From Kitasatospora aureofaciens (GTDB taxonomy: Bacteria; Actinomycetota; Actinomycetes; Streptomycetales; Streptomycetaceae), in contig JODU01000007.1 in NCBI GenBank assembly GCA_000720845.1, positions 186,001 to 250,000 on the forward strand: DNA of 64,000 nucleotides. Reading direction: 5' to 3'. Positions 43,839-51,665 of this stretch are shown one piece after another. The position numbers and the translations under genes are program-made. The notes under the pieces are model-generated. The model had not been told where the DNA came from. It saw only the letters and a program-made list of their open reading frames with translations, and made no database searches. Within the stretch, counting starts at the first letter, position 1. Each line of letters starts with the position of its first letter.

Positions 43839-44479
43839 CCGCCCTCGCACACGAACTCGTCGCGGCGGCAGCCCACTTGTCCGAGCTCGGACTGAGCCCG
43901 GGCTCCTCGGGCAACGTCAGCGCCCGGGACGGCGACCGCGTCCTGGTCACCCCGACCGGTACGGACCTCGCCGCGCTGGATCCCCGGAACCTGTCGGTGC
44001 TCGACCTGGACGGCAACCGTCTCGACGGCCCGGCGCCGTCGAAGGAATACCCGCTCCACCTGGCCTTCTACCGGCGCGAGCGCGCCACCCGCGCCGTCGT
44101 CCACCTGCACTCGAGGCACGCCGCAGCGGCCTCCTGCCGCGCGCCCTGGTCCGAGCGCAGCGCGCTGCCGCCGCTGACGCCGTACTTCGTCATGCGGGTC
44201 GGACAGATACCGCTGCTCCCCTACGCCCCGCCCGGCGACCCCGCGCAGGCCGCGGTCCTGGAGCAGCTCGCCTTCCCCTGCCGCGCCGCGCTGTTGCAGA
44301 ACCACGGCCCGGTCGTGGCGGGCACGTCCCTGCGCGCGGCGACGGAGGCCGCAGTCGAGGTGGAGGAGGCCTCCGCGCTCCATCTGCTCCTGGGTGACCG
44401 GCCGGTACGCCATCTCACCCCGGCCGAGGCGACCGCGCTGGCCCGGAAGTACGGCACCTACTGGGAGCCGGCGCACTGA
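43835..44479 (+). CDS. Class II aldolase/adducin family protein (3-oxo-tetronate-4-phosphate decarboxylase-like)
   Basis: 214 residues. Zinc-dependent class II aldolase fold: LSPGSSGNVSARDGDRVLVTPTGTDLAALDP, PSKEYPLHLAFYRRERATRAVVHLHSRHAAAASC (metal ligands HLHSRH), and LLQNHGPVVAGTSLRAATEAAVEVEEAS (third ligand). OtnC homologues decarboxylate 3-oxo-tetronate-4-phosphate to dihydroxyacetone phosphate and CO2. The 4-bp ATGA overlap with the kinase gene shows that the two act together. Confidence 0.9.
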   Translation: MTALAHELVAAAAHLSELGLSPGSSGNVSARDGDRVLVTPTGTDLAALDPRNLSVLDLDGNRLDGPAPSKEYPLHLAFYRRERATRAVVHLHSRHAAAASCRAPWSERSALPPLTPYFVMRVGQIPLLPYAPPGDPAQAAVLEQLAFPCRAALLQNHGPVVAGTSLRAATEAAVEVEEASALHLLLGDRPVRHLTPAEATALARKYGTYWEPAH

Positions 44480-45084
44480 ACCACCGCCGACTCGCCGAAG
44501 GCCGCCAGGGTCGCTGCCCGGGGACCGACCGCGCTCGGCCGAGACGGTGGTGACGGCCTCGACTCCGTAGGTGCGGGCCGGGATGTCGAGGCCGTGGCCG
44601 ACGAGGGTGGCACGCCTCCTCCGCATCCCGCTGCCGCTGCCGCCGGTGACCGTCGGCATGGCCTGGCACCCCGGCGCACCGCCGAGCCGTCCCCGGTCGC
44701 TCCGGCCGGCCCGGTCGTTCCCGCCGCCCGCTCCGCTTGCGAGGGCCGGGCGGCGGCGGAGACTGATACGGACGACGGCACTCCGGAGGGTCCTGGACGG
44801 ATGGGCGAGCACGCGGTGCGTCCCGGCGCCGGAGCGCGGCACGGCCGAGGGGCCGACGGGCACCGACCCGCGTCCGCCCTGCCGGGCCGGCGGCCCCGCA
44901 CGGGCCGGAATGGCGTGGCCGCTCCTGGGCACGCGTGCTGCGGGGACCTAGTGGACCGGGGCCCCGGGCACGGCCCGGGCGTCGGCGGGACCGTTCCGCC
45001 GGGCAGGTCGGAGCGGGTCCCGTGCCCCGTGTTCGTGTCGCGCGGTCCCTGGGCGTCAGCCACTCCCCGACGAAAGGCAGTTCC
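44480..45084. other. 605-bp gap without a recognisable intact gene
   Basis: No convincing complete reading frame. Two short stretches keep G/C-rich third positions. Plus strand 44586-44669 reads TRVARLLRIPLPLPPVTVGMAWHP, which resembles the end of a LysR regulator. Minus strand 44500-44660 reads RATLVGHGLDIPARTYGVEAV with no family I can name. They overlap, so at most one is real coding ancestry. The promoter of the catalase gene must lie in the last part, but I cannot place it. Confidence 0.4.
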
Positions 45085-46605
45085 ATGACGGACACCCCGC
45101 CTGCCACCACCACGGACTCCGGCGCACCGGCGGAGAGCGACGAACACTCGCTCACCGCGGGCCCGGCCGGTCCGGTCCTCCTCCAGGACGCCTACCTCAT
45201 CGAACAGATGGCGCAGTTCAACCGGGAGCGCATCCCCGAGCGCCAGCCGCACGCGAAGGGCAGTGGCGCGTTCGGCCACTTCGAGGTGACGCACGACGTG
45301 AGCGCGTACACCAAGGCGGCCGTCTTCCAGCCGGGCACCCGCACCGAGCTGGTCGCCCGCTTCTCGACCGTCGCCGGTGAGCGCGGCAGCCCGGACACCT
45401 GGCGCGACCCGCGCGGCTTCGCGGTGAAGTTCTACACCAGCCAGGGCAACTACGACATGGTCGGCAACAACACGCCGGTGTTCTTCGTCAAGGACCCGAT
45501 GAAGTTCCAGCACTTCATCCGGTCGCAGAAGCGCCGGGCGGACAGCAACCTGCGCGACCACGACATGCAGTGGGACTTCTGGACCCTCTCGCCGGAGTCC
45601 GCGCACCAGGTCACCTGGCTCATGGGGGACCGCGGCATCCCGCGCACCTGGCGCCACATGAACGGCTACACCTCCCACACCTACATGTGGATCAACGCCT
45701 CGGGCGAGCGCTTCTGGGTGAAGTACCACTTCAAGACGGACCAGGGCATCGAGTTCTTCACCCAGCACGAGGCCGACCAGATGGCCGCGGCCGACACCGA
45801 CTACCACATGCGGGACCTCTTCGAGCACATCCGCGACGGCGACTTCCCGAGCTGGACGCTGCACGTGCAGGTCATGCCGTACGAGGAGGCCGCGGGCTAC
45901 CGGTTCAACCCGTTCGACCTGACGAAGGTGTGGCCGCACGGCGACTACCCCCTCATCCCGGTCGGCCGCATGACGCTGGACCGCAACCCGACGGACAACC
46001 ACGCCGAGATCGAGCAGGCGGCCTTCCAGCCCAACAACCTGGTCCCCGGCATCGGCCCGAGCCCGGACCGCATGCTGCTGGCCCGGCTCTTCTCGTACGC
46101 CGACGCCCACCGCTACCGGATCGGCGCGAACTACCAGCAGCTTCCCGTGAACGCCCCGGTGGTCGACGTCCGCACCTACTCCAAGGACGGTGCGATGGCC
46201 TACCGCAAGACGACCGACCCGGTCTACGCGCCGAACTCCAAGGGGGGCCCGGCCGCCGACACCGCGCACTTCGGCACGCCGCCCAGCTGGGAGACGGACG
46301 GGGCCATCACCCGCACGGCCTACGTCAGCCACGCCGAGGACGACGACTGGGGGCAGCCGGGCACCCTGGTGCGCGAGGTGATGGACGACGCGGCCCGGGA
46401 CCGGCTGGTCGACAACGTGGTGGACCACCTCCTCAACGAGGTGACCGAACCCGTGCTCCAGCGGGCCTTCGAGTACTGGTCGAACATCGACCGGACCATC
46501 GGTGAGCGCATCGCCAAGGGGGTGCGGGCGAAGGCTGGCGAGAAGGACTTCAAGGCCGCCGAGCAGCGCAACCCGGCCCGGGAGTCCATGCAGGGCAAGG
46601 CCTGA
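45085..46605 (+). CDS. katA: Catalase (monofunctional, heme)
   Basis: 506 residues, the size of clade 3 small-subunit catalases. Active site: His56 in ERQPHAKGSGAFG, Asn128/129 in YDMVGNNTPVFFVKDP, and the proximal heme ligand Tyr338 in RLFSYADAHRYR. It converts hydrogen peroxide to water and oxygen in the cytoplasm. The N-terminal 20 residues differ from the usual form but fall before the conserved core. CGAAAGG precedes ATG. No CatR/Fur-type regulator gene is adjacent, unlike the common katA locus. Confidence 0.96.
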   Translation: MTDTPPATTTDSGAPAESDEHSLTAGPAGPVLLQDAYLIEQMAQFNRERIPERQPHAKGSGAFGHFEVTHDVSAYTKAAVFQPGTRTELVARFSTVAGERGSPDTWRDPRGFAVKFYTSQGNYDMVGNNTPVFFVKDPMKFQHFIRSQKRRADSNLRDHDMQWDFWTLSPESAHQVTWLMGDRGIPRTWRHMNGYTSHTYMWINASGERFWVKYHFKTDQGIEFFTQHEADQMAAADTDYHMRDLFEHIRDGDFPSWTLHVQVMPYEEAAGYRFNPFDLTKVWPHGDYPLIPVGRMTLDRNPTDNHAEIEQAAFQPNNLVPGIGPSPDRMLLARLFSYADAHRYRIGANYQQLPVNAPVVDVRTYSKDGAMAYRKTTDPVYAPNSKGGPAADTAHFGTPPSWETDGAITRTAYVSHAEDDDWGQPGTLVREVMDDAARDRLVDNVVDHLLNEVTEPVLQRAFEYWSNIDRTIGERIAKGVRAKAGEKDFKAAEQRNPARESMQGKA

Positions 46606-46634
46606 CCGCTCCTGCGGACCCGGCCGGTCAGGCC
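46599..46634. terminator. Bidirectional terminator between catalase and cupin genes
   Basis: Perfect 10-nt arms, GGCCTGACCG (46599-46608) and CGGTCAGGCC (46625-46634), include both stop codons of the convergent genes. The palindrome works on either strand; no U-tract follows, as is common in Streptomyces. Confidence 0.7.
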
Positions 46635-47134
46635 TCCGCCACCGGAAGCGCGTACAGGCCGGGCAGGTTGACCACGATCGCCTCCTGCGTACTGCGGGCG
46701 ATGACGACCACCGCCTCGTCGGCGGGGTCGGGATTCTCCTCCCGGTGCGGGACGAACGGGGGGACGAAGACGTAGTCGCCGGGGGAGGTGCGCAGCCGTA
46801 CCTCCTCGGGCCGGTCTCCCGAGTCGTCCAGGAACACGAACTCGGGATGGCCGCTGACCACGTAGATGGCGGTCTCCGACTCGCCGTGGTGATGGTCGGA
46901 GGAGGAGGTCGACGGGGCGACGTGGGTCTGGCCCATCCACAGCTTCTCGGAGCCCACCGCGCGCCCGCTGACGGCCGCGAACCTGCGCATGCCGCCGGTC
47001 TGCGCGGTGCCGCCGTCCAGGGCGTCGGCACGGATGTGGTGCAGGCGGCTGCGCAGGGGGGTGACGGCAGGCCCGTGGGCGTGGGGCAGACGGGGGTGGA
47101 AGCCCTCGCCGGGGGCTGTCAACGACTCGCTCAT
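46628..47134 (-). CDS. Cupin domain protein
   Basis: 168 residues. A single beta-barrel cupin with motif 1 HHHGESETAIYVVSGHPEFVF and motif 2 GDYVFVPPFVPHREENPD, giving the metal-binding His/Glu set. N-terminal region SRLHHIRADALDGGTAQTGGMRRFAAVSG is typical of actinobacterial single-domain cupins. Divergent from an rrf2 gene over 138 bp with a strong palindrome. Role unknown; possibly dioxygenase-like or sugar/acid-binding. Confidence 0.88.
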   Translation of the reverse strand: MSESLTAPGEGFHPRLPHAHGPAVTPLRSRLHHIRADALDGGTAQTGGMRRFAAVSGRAVGSEKLWMGQTHVAPSTSSSDHHHGESETAIYVVSGHPEFVFLDDSGDRPEEVRLRTSPGDYVFVPPFVPHREENPDPADEAVVVIARSTQEAIVVNLPGLYALPVAEA

Positions 47135-47173
47135 GGCGGGGACGCTAGAAGGGCGCCGAAAAGGATGTCAAGA

Positions 47174-47211
47174 GGTGTCCATTGCCTTTCACCTGCGGCA
47201 ATGTTGCCGCA
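47174..47211. promoter_or_regulatory. Operator region between cupin and rrf2 genes
   Basis: TGCGGCAA (47194-47201) and TTGCCGCA (47204-47211) are perfect 8-nt arms around TG. Upstream, ATTGCC (47181-47186) pairs with GGCAAT (47197-47202). The block opens with GGTGTCCATTG (47174-47184), which recurs exactly at 48706-48716 in the promoter of the sulfur operon. Confidence 0.6.
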
Positions 47212-47272
47212 ATGAAGGTGCGCAGGCGGTGAAGGCCCTGGGCACGGCGGCCGTGTCGGGCATCATGGGCGC

Positions 47273-47722
47273 ATGCATATCTCCGCGAAGGCGGACTACG
47301 CCACGCGGGCCCTCCTGGAGCTAGCCCGTGAACCCGCCCGCCCGCTGACCTGTGAGGCCATCGCCTCCTCGCAGCACATCCCGTTCCGTTTCCTGAAGTC
47401 CGTCGTGGGCGAGTTGCGCCGGGCCGGTCTGGTCCGCAGCCAGCGCGGCTGCGAGGGCGGTTACTGGCTCGGCCGGCCCGCCGACGAGATCACTCTGCTG
47501 GACGTCTCCCGTGTCGTGGACGGCGAGTTGCTCACCCTTCGGGGCGAGGCCGTCGCCGCGCTGGACTATCCCGGTGCCGCGTCACGGCTGCCCGACGTGT
47601 GGCGCCGGGTCGAGGCGGACGCGGCGGCCGTTCTCGGCGGCGTGACGGTGGCCTCCCTGCTGCCGGCGGGCGACGCCCTGGCCGTGGCGGGCGAGGCGCC
47701 GGCCGGGAAGGGGGCCGCGTGA
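47273..47722 (+). CDS. Rrf2 family transcriptional regulator
   Basis: 149 residues. Winged helix MHISAKADYATRALLELAREPARPLTCEAIASSQHIPFRFLKSVVGELRRAGLVRSQRGCEGGYWLGRPADEITLLDVSRVVDG is unmistakable for Rrf2. The three-Cys cluster that holds an Fe-S centre in IscR/NsrR is missing (only Cys in LTCEA and RGCEGG), so it is closer to CymR, the cysteine regulator of Firmicutes, in using no cluster. It overlaps the DsbA-like gene (GTGA) and lies 1.5 kb before the organosulfur operon. Confidence 0.92.
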   Translation: MHISAKADYATRALLELAREPARPLTCEAIASSQHIPFRFLKSVVGELRRAGLVRSQRGCEGGYWLGRPADEITLLDVSRVVDGELLTLRGEAVAALDYPGAASRLPDVWRRVEADAAAVLGGVTVASLLPAGDALAVAGEAPAGKGAA

Positions 47723-48654
47723 CGGCGGTGCCCGACGGGCCGCCGGCGGCGACGCCGGGGACGACGGAGGTGGTCGAGTACACCGATCCGCTGTGCCCGT
47801 GGGCGTGGGGCTCCGAGCCCGTCTTCCGGCGGCTGCGCGCCACTGTGCCCGCCGGGGTCCGGTGGCGGCGCGTGTTCTGCATCCTCTTCGACGAGGACGA
47901 CGACCCCGCCCCCGATCCCGCCGCGGAGACGGCCTGGTACGCGCGGTACGTCGAGGACGTCGCCCGCCACACCGGCGCCCCCCGGGCGGCTCGGCTGCGC
48001 CGGGTGGCGGCGAGTTCGTGGCCGGCCTCGCTCGTCGCCAAGGCCGCGCAGGCCCAGGGGGCGGACGTCGCCGAGCGGGTGCTGCGCCGGCTGCGGGAGA
48101 CGGTCTTCGTCCTCGGCGAACCGGCCGACACCCATGAACTGGCACTCGCCGCGGTACAGGGGGTCCCGGGCCTGGACCCGGCCCGGCTGGCCGCGGACGC
48201 GCTGTCCGACGCCGTACGGGAGCGGGTGCGGGCCGACCGGGACGAGGCGCGGCGGCCGGTGCCCGAGGCCAGGTCGGCACCGGGCGGCTCGCCGCACCCC
48301 GGCGCCGCCAAGGAGACCGGGGACGGCGGCTACCGGTACGCGCTGCCGACGGTGCTGGTGCGGGCGCCGGGAGGCCACCGCGTCGTTCCGGGACTGCGCC
48401 CCTGTGAGGCGTACGAGACCGCCGTGGGCGAGATGTGCGCGGGGGCGCCGCTGACGGCCGTGCGGCTGTCGCCGGACGAGGCCCTGCTGCGTCACCGGAC
48501 CCTGACCGGACCCGAGTTGGAGTTGCTGACGGACGACCGGAAGCCCCCGGTACGGGCGGTCCGCATCGAGACGGGCAACGGGCCGCTGTGGCTGCACCCG
48601 GAGGAGGCGGCGACCCATCCGGCGACGCGGCCCGGCTCCCCCGCCCTGCGGTGA
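47719..48654 (+). CDS. DsbA/FrnE-like thioredoxin-fold protein
   Basis: 311 residues. Thioredoxin fold start VVEYTDPLCPWAWGSEPVFRRL with the motif CPWA: the first Cys (Cys26) is present but the second is replaced by Ala. Then FCILFDEDDD and a helical insert, and a C-terminal strand GYRYALPTVLVRAPGGHRVVPGL. Single-Cys members may act as glutathione- or mycothiol-dependent transferases. Translationally coupled to rrf2, and probably in the same regulon as the sulfur genes. GTG start. Confidence 0.8.
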   Translation: MTAVPDGPPAATPGTTEVVEYTDPLCPWAWGSEPVFRRLRATVPAGVRWRRVFCILFDEDDDPAPDPAAETAWYARYVEDVARHTGAPRAARLRRVAASSWPASLVAKAAQAQGADVAERVLRRLRETVFVLGEPADTHELALAAVQGVPGLDPARLAADALSDAVRERVRADRDEARRPVPEARSAPGGSPHPGAAKETGDGGYRYALPTVLVRAPGGHRVVPGLRPCEAYETAVGEMCAGAPLTAVRLSPDEALLRHRTLTGPELELLTDDRKPPVRAVRIETGNGPLWLHPEEAATHPATRPGSPALR

Positions 48655-48695
48655 CAACGCTCTGATCTGCGAGGGGAGCCCGTCCCGCCCAATGA

Positions 48696-48743
48696 GACAC
48701 CAATTGGTGTCCATTGACAGGCGCTCATGACTGCCCCCAGGAT
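48696..48743 (+). promoter_or_regulatory. Promoter and operator of the organosulfur operon
   Basis: GACACCAA/TTGGTGTC (48696-48711) is a perfect 16-bp palindrome. TTGACA (48714-48719), 18-bp spacer, CAGGAT (48738-48743). The -10 box ends 7 bp before the ATG of the leader peptide at 48751, so the transcript starts at or next to that codon (leaderless). GGTGTCCATTG (48706-48716) matches the block upstream of rrf2. Confidence 0.65.
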
Positions 48744-48750
48744 GTGCACC

Positions 48751-48825
48751 ATGCTCACGACGCACCCCGCCGTGGTGTGCCGCTACGTGGACCTGCGGCG
48801 CACCTGCAGCGCTCTCTGTCGCTGA
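48751..48825 (+). CDS. Cysteine-containing leader peptide (attenuator)
   Basis: 24 codons, ATG to TGA: MLTTHPAVVCRYVDLRRT, then CSALCR. The core VDLRR followed by CSALCR matches the actinobacterial putative leader peptides found ahead of sulfur and cysteine genes (VDLRRxxSALC). Three Cys codons lie near the end, so ribosomes slow when cysteinyl-tRNA is short. The likely transcript is leaderless. It lies 294 bp upstream of the binding-protein gene. Confidence 0.75.
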   Translation: MLTTHPAVVCRYVDLRRTCSALCR

Positions 48826-48830
48826 CCGAC

Positions 48831-48852
48831 CGCCGCGATCGGCCCGGCGGCG
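48831..48852 (+). other. Hairpin just after the leader peptide
   Basis: CGCCGC (48831-48836) and GCGGCG (48847-48852) can pair around a 10-nt loop starting 5 nt after the leader stop codon. A ribosome at the Cys codons or stop would mask or free it. The 294 bp between the leader and the binding-protein gene show no other coding signal. Confidence 0.45.
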
Positions 48853-49119
48853 CCTGACCTTCCCGTCCGGCACGGCCCGCCGCCGCTGGGCGCAGCCCGC
48901 CCGCCGCCCGCGCCATCCGCCTCTCGGCCCTTCGCCGTCCCCTCCCTCCTCCCCCTCGCCCGGGACGCCGCCCGCAGTGCGTCCCGCCGCGCCCCGCCCT
49001 GCCCGTCACCCTCGGCGCGTCCGATCCGACGTCAAGTGTGCCCGGGCGGCCTCACCTTGCCCCGTAGCCACGCCCCGGCCTGCCTGGACCCGGCCGGGGT
49101 CCGTCACAGAAAGTACGAG

Positions 49120-50691
49120 ATGCCCGGACGACCCACGCCCCGCCGCCCAGGACCGCAGCGCCGGTCCGGCCGACTGCGTGCCACCGCACTCGGCGCCGCC
49201 CTCGCCACCGTGTTCGTCCCCGCCCTCAGCGCGTGCGGCGGTGACGCGGCCTCCGCGAGCGGTGACGCCACCCTCAAGTGGACCTCCACCTATTTCCCCG
49301 CGCACTGGGACCCCGTGGTCGGGGGAAGTGGCGCCCAGTTCCGTGAACTCTCCCTGGTGTACGCCTCCTTGACGCGCACGGACGCCGCCGGCAAGGCCGT
49401 CCCCGACCTCGCGGAGAGCTGGGAGTACAACGACAAGGGCGACCGGATCACCTTCCACCTGCGCCCGGGGCTGAAGTTCAGCGACGGCGAACCGGTGGAC
49501 GGCGCGGCCGTCAAGGCGGCCGTCGAACGGGCCCAGAAGCAGAAGAACTCGGCGCTCTTCGGCGACCTCACCTCGATCGAGTCGGTGGACGCCAAGGGAC
49601 TCGACGCCACCATCAATCTCAATCAAGTCGACTACCAGATACCCCAGTTGCTGGGCCAGCGCGTCCTCCAGATCGCCAGCCCCAAGGCCGCCGCCGCACC
49701 GGAGAAGCTGGACCAGAACCCGGTCGGCGCCGGTCCGTTCACCGTCACCCAGATCGTCCCCGGCACCAAGGCGGTGCTCAAGAAGAACCCGGACTACTGG
49801 GACGCGGAGAACATCCACATCGACAACGTCGAACTCACCTCCGCGCCCGACGCCTCCACGGTCGTCTCCGGACTGCAGACCGGCGTGTACAACTTCGCGG
49901 ACATCGCTCCCAGTCAGGCGGACGCCGCGAAGAAGGCCGGCCTCGACGTCTTCGTCCAGCCCGGTTTCAACGCCTCCAACATCAGCCTGAACATCAACAA
50001 GGCGCCGTTCGACGACGACAAGGTCGTCGACGCCGTACGGCACGCCGTCAACCGCCAGGAGTTCGTCGACAAGCTGACCTTCGGCTACGGCGAGGCGACC
50101 AACCAGCCGTTCCCCAAGGGCTACGTGGCCTACGACCCCGAGTCCGAGGACGCCTACCCCTACGACCCCGCCAAGTCGAAGAAGCTGCTCGCCGAGGCCG
50201 GTTACCGGGCCGGTGACATCAAGCTCGACCTGATCGTCCCGGAGGAGGACCCGCAGGCCGAGATCGTGCAGTCGCAGCTGGCGAAGGTGGGCATCACCGT
50301 CGCCATCAGGATCGACAAGAACTGGGCCACGCCGTTCTTCGCCAAGGACCTCGCCTTCTCGCTCTACGGCACCACCGGCCGGGACTCCGCGGCCCAGACG
50401 CTCACCGCCCACTTCGGACCCGACGGTCCGCTCAACCTCAGCTCCCCCTACGTGCCGGAGGGCTTCGAGGCGGCGGTCGCCAAGGTGCGGCAGACCCCGC
50501 TGGACGCACCCGAGTACCCCGAGGTGCTGCGGGCGGCGACGCGGGCCGGGCTGGAGAGCAAGGCCCTGGTCTTCACCTACTCCTCCCCCAACCTCATCGC
50601 CAAGAGCAAGTCCGTCTCCGACCTGCCGAAGAACCCCGCCCACATCGACTGGACCGGCGTGACCATCGGCGGCAAGGGAGCGACCCCGTGA
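49120..50691 (+). CDS. ABC transporter substrate-binding lipoprotein (peptide/family 5)
   Basis: 523 residues. A lipoprotein signal peptide ends at the lipobox LSACGG (Cys ~36). The family-5 (DppA/OppA) fold follows: WTSTYFPAHWDPVVGGSGAQFRELSLVYASLTR, DLAESWEYNDKGDRITFHLRPGLKFSDGEPVDGAAVKAAVERA, and AVNRQEFVDKLTFGYGEATNQPFPKGYVAYDP. The N-terminal FPAHWDPVVGGSG is distinctive and agrees with my memory of the KPN_01854 group of binding proteins found beside luciferase-like monooxygenases. First structural gene of the operon; ATG at 49120. Confidence 0.92.
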   Translation: MPGRPTPRRPGPQRRSGRLRATALGAALATVFVPALSACGGDAASASGDATLKWTSTYFPAHWDPVVGGSGAQFRELSLVYASLTRTDAAGKAVPDLAESWEYNDKGDRITFHLRPGLKFSDGEPVDGAAVKAAVERAQKQKNSALFGDLTSIESVDAKGLDATINLNQVDYQIPQLLGQRVLQIASPKAAAAPEKLDQNPVGAGPFTVTQIVPGTKAVLKKNPDYWDAENIHIDNVELTSAPDASTVVSGLQTGVYNFADIAPSQADAAKKAGLDVFVQPGFNASNISLNINKAPFDDDKVVDAVRHAVNRQEFVDKLTFGYGEATNQPFPKGYVAYDPESEDAYPYDPAKSKKLLAEAGYRAGDIKLDLIVPEEDPQAEIVQSQLAKVGITVAIRIDKNWATPFFAKDLAFSLYGTTGRDSAAQTLTAHFGPDGPLNLSSPYVPEGFEAAVAKVRQTPLDAPEYPEVLRAATRAGLESKALVFTYSSPNLIAKSKSVSDLPKNPAHIDWTGVTIGGKGATP

Positions 50692-51662
50692 CGGCCGGCC
50701 GGACGCTGGGCCGGGTCCTGGTCACCCTCGCCCGATCGGTGGCGATCTTCGTGCCCGTGTTCCTGGTGGCGACGTTCGTGACCTTCGCGCTGCGCTCGAT
50801 GAGCGGCCTCAGTCCCGCCCGGATCCAGCTGGGCGAGGAGGCCACGCCCGAGGCGATCGCCCGGGTCGAGGCGCAGTGGGGCCTGGACCGCCCGTTCCTG
50901 GTCCAGTACGGCGACTGGATCGGCGGCGTCCTGCACGGGCAGCTCGGTGCGAGCTGGACCAACGGTGCGGACATCTCCACGCTCATCGGTCTGGGTCTCG
51001 GCGTCAGTCTCTCCGTCGCGACGTTCGCGCTCGTGATCGGTGTGGTGGTGGGCTTCGCGCTCGGCACGCTCGCGGCGCTGCGCCGCACCACGTGGGTGGA
51101 CCGGGCCGTCACCGGGTTCGTCACGGTGATCTCGGTGATGCCCGCCTTCGTGGTCGGCATCGTGCTGGTCGCCGTGCTCGCCGTGCAGTTGCACCTGTTC
51201 CCCTCTGCCGGGTACGTCCCGGCGGAGCAGGGACTCGGGCCGTGGCTCGCGCACATCACGCTGCCGGCCCTGGCGCTGAGCCTCGACGTCGTCGCGGATG
51301 TCGCGCGCCAACTGCGTTCCAGTCTCGTCGCCGCCCATCAGGAGAACTACGTGACGGGCGCGGTCGTCCGGGGGCTGAGTCCGCGGCGGATCTTCTTCGT
51401 GCACGTGCTGCGCAACGGCCTGGGACCGACGCTCGCCACCCTCGGCCTGAAGTTCCCTTCCCTGGTCGGCGCGTCCGTGGTCACCGAGTGGATCTTCGGG
51501 CTGCAGGGCTTCGGGCGGTTCGCCAACGACTCCGCCCAGGCCGGCGACGTACCGGCCGTGCAGGGGGTCCTGGTGGTGTCGATCGCGCTGGTCGTCGCCT
51601 TCAACCTCGTTGTCAACCTGGTGCTGGCGCGCGTCACGCCGGCCTCGCAGAGGGGGGTGTGA
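50688..51662 (+). CDS. ABC transporter permease (DppB-like)
   Basis: 324 residues with six helices. DppB-type N-terminal ARSVAIFVPVFLVATFVTFALRSM, then LGVSLSVATFALVIGVVVGFALGTLAAL, the EAA loop region YVTGAVVRGLSPRRIFFVHVLRNGLGPTLATLGLKFPSLVGASVVTEWIFGLQGFGRF. Overlaps the binding-protein stop by 4 bp (GTGA). Confidence 0.94.
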   Translation: MTAGRTLGRVLVTLARSVAIFVPVFLVATFVTFALRSMSGLSPARIQLGEEATPEAIARVEAQWGLDRPFLVQYGDWIGGVLHGQLGASWTNGADISTLIGLGLGVSLSVATFALVIGVVVGFALGTLAALRRTTWVDRAVTGFVTVISVMPAFVVGIVLVAVLAVQLHLFPSAGYVPAEQGLGPWLAHITLPALALSLDVVADVARQLRSSLVAAHQENYVTGAVVRGLSPRRIFFVHVLRNGLGPTLATLGLKFPSLVGASVVTEWIFGLQGFGRFANDSAQAGDVPAVQGVLVVSIALVVAFNLVVNLVLARVTPASQRGV

Positions 51663-51665
51663 ACC

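Noticed and set aside
44586..44669. LysR C-terminal pseudogene
   Set aside because: The match to a LysR tail is only about 25 residues, with no supporting sequence upstream and a stop at 44565-44567; kept only as a note for the gap.
44458..47031. An 857-codon minus-strand frame across the catalase gene
   Set aside because: Antisense of catalase; no recognisable domain, and interrupted in composition at the catalase boundaries.
45085..47134. Catalase and cupin as one functional unit
   Set aside because: They are convergent and share a terminator; the cupin faces the rrf2 gene, so its regulation is more likely linked to that side.
49036..49119. Earlier start for the substrate-binding protein
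   Set aside because: The extra 28 residues contain Cys and Pro and would spoil the lipoprotein signal peptide; the ATG at 49120 gives a normal one.
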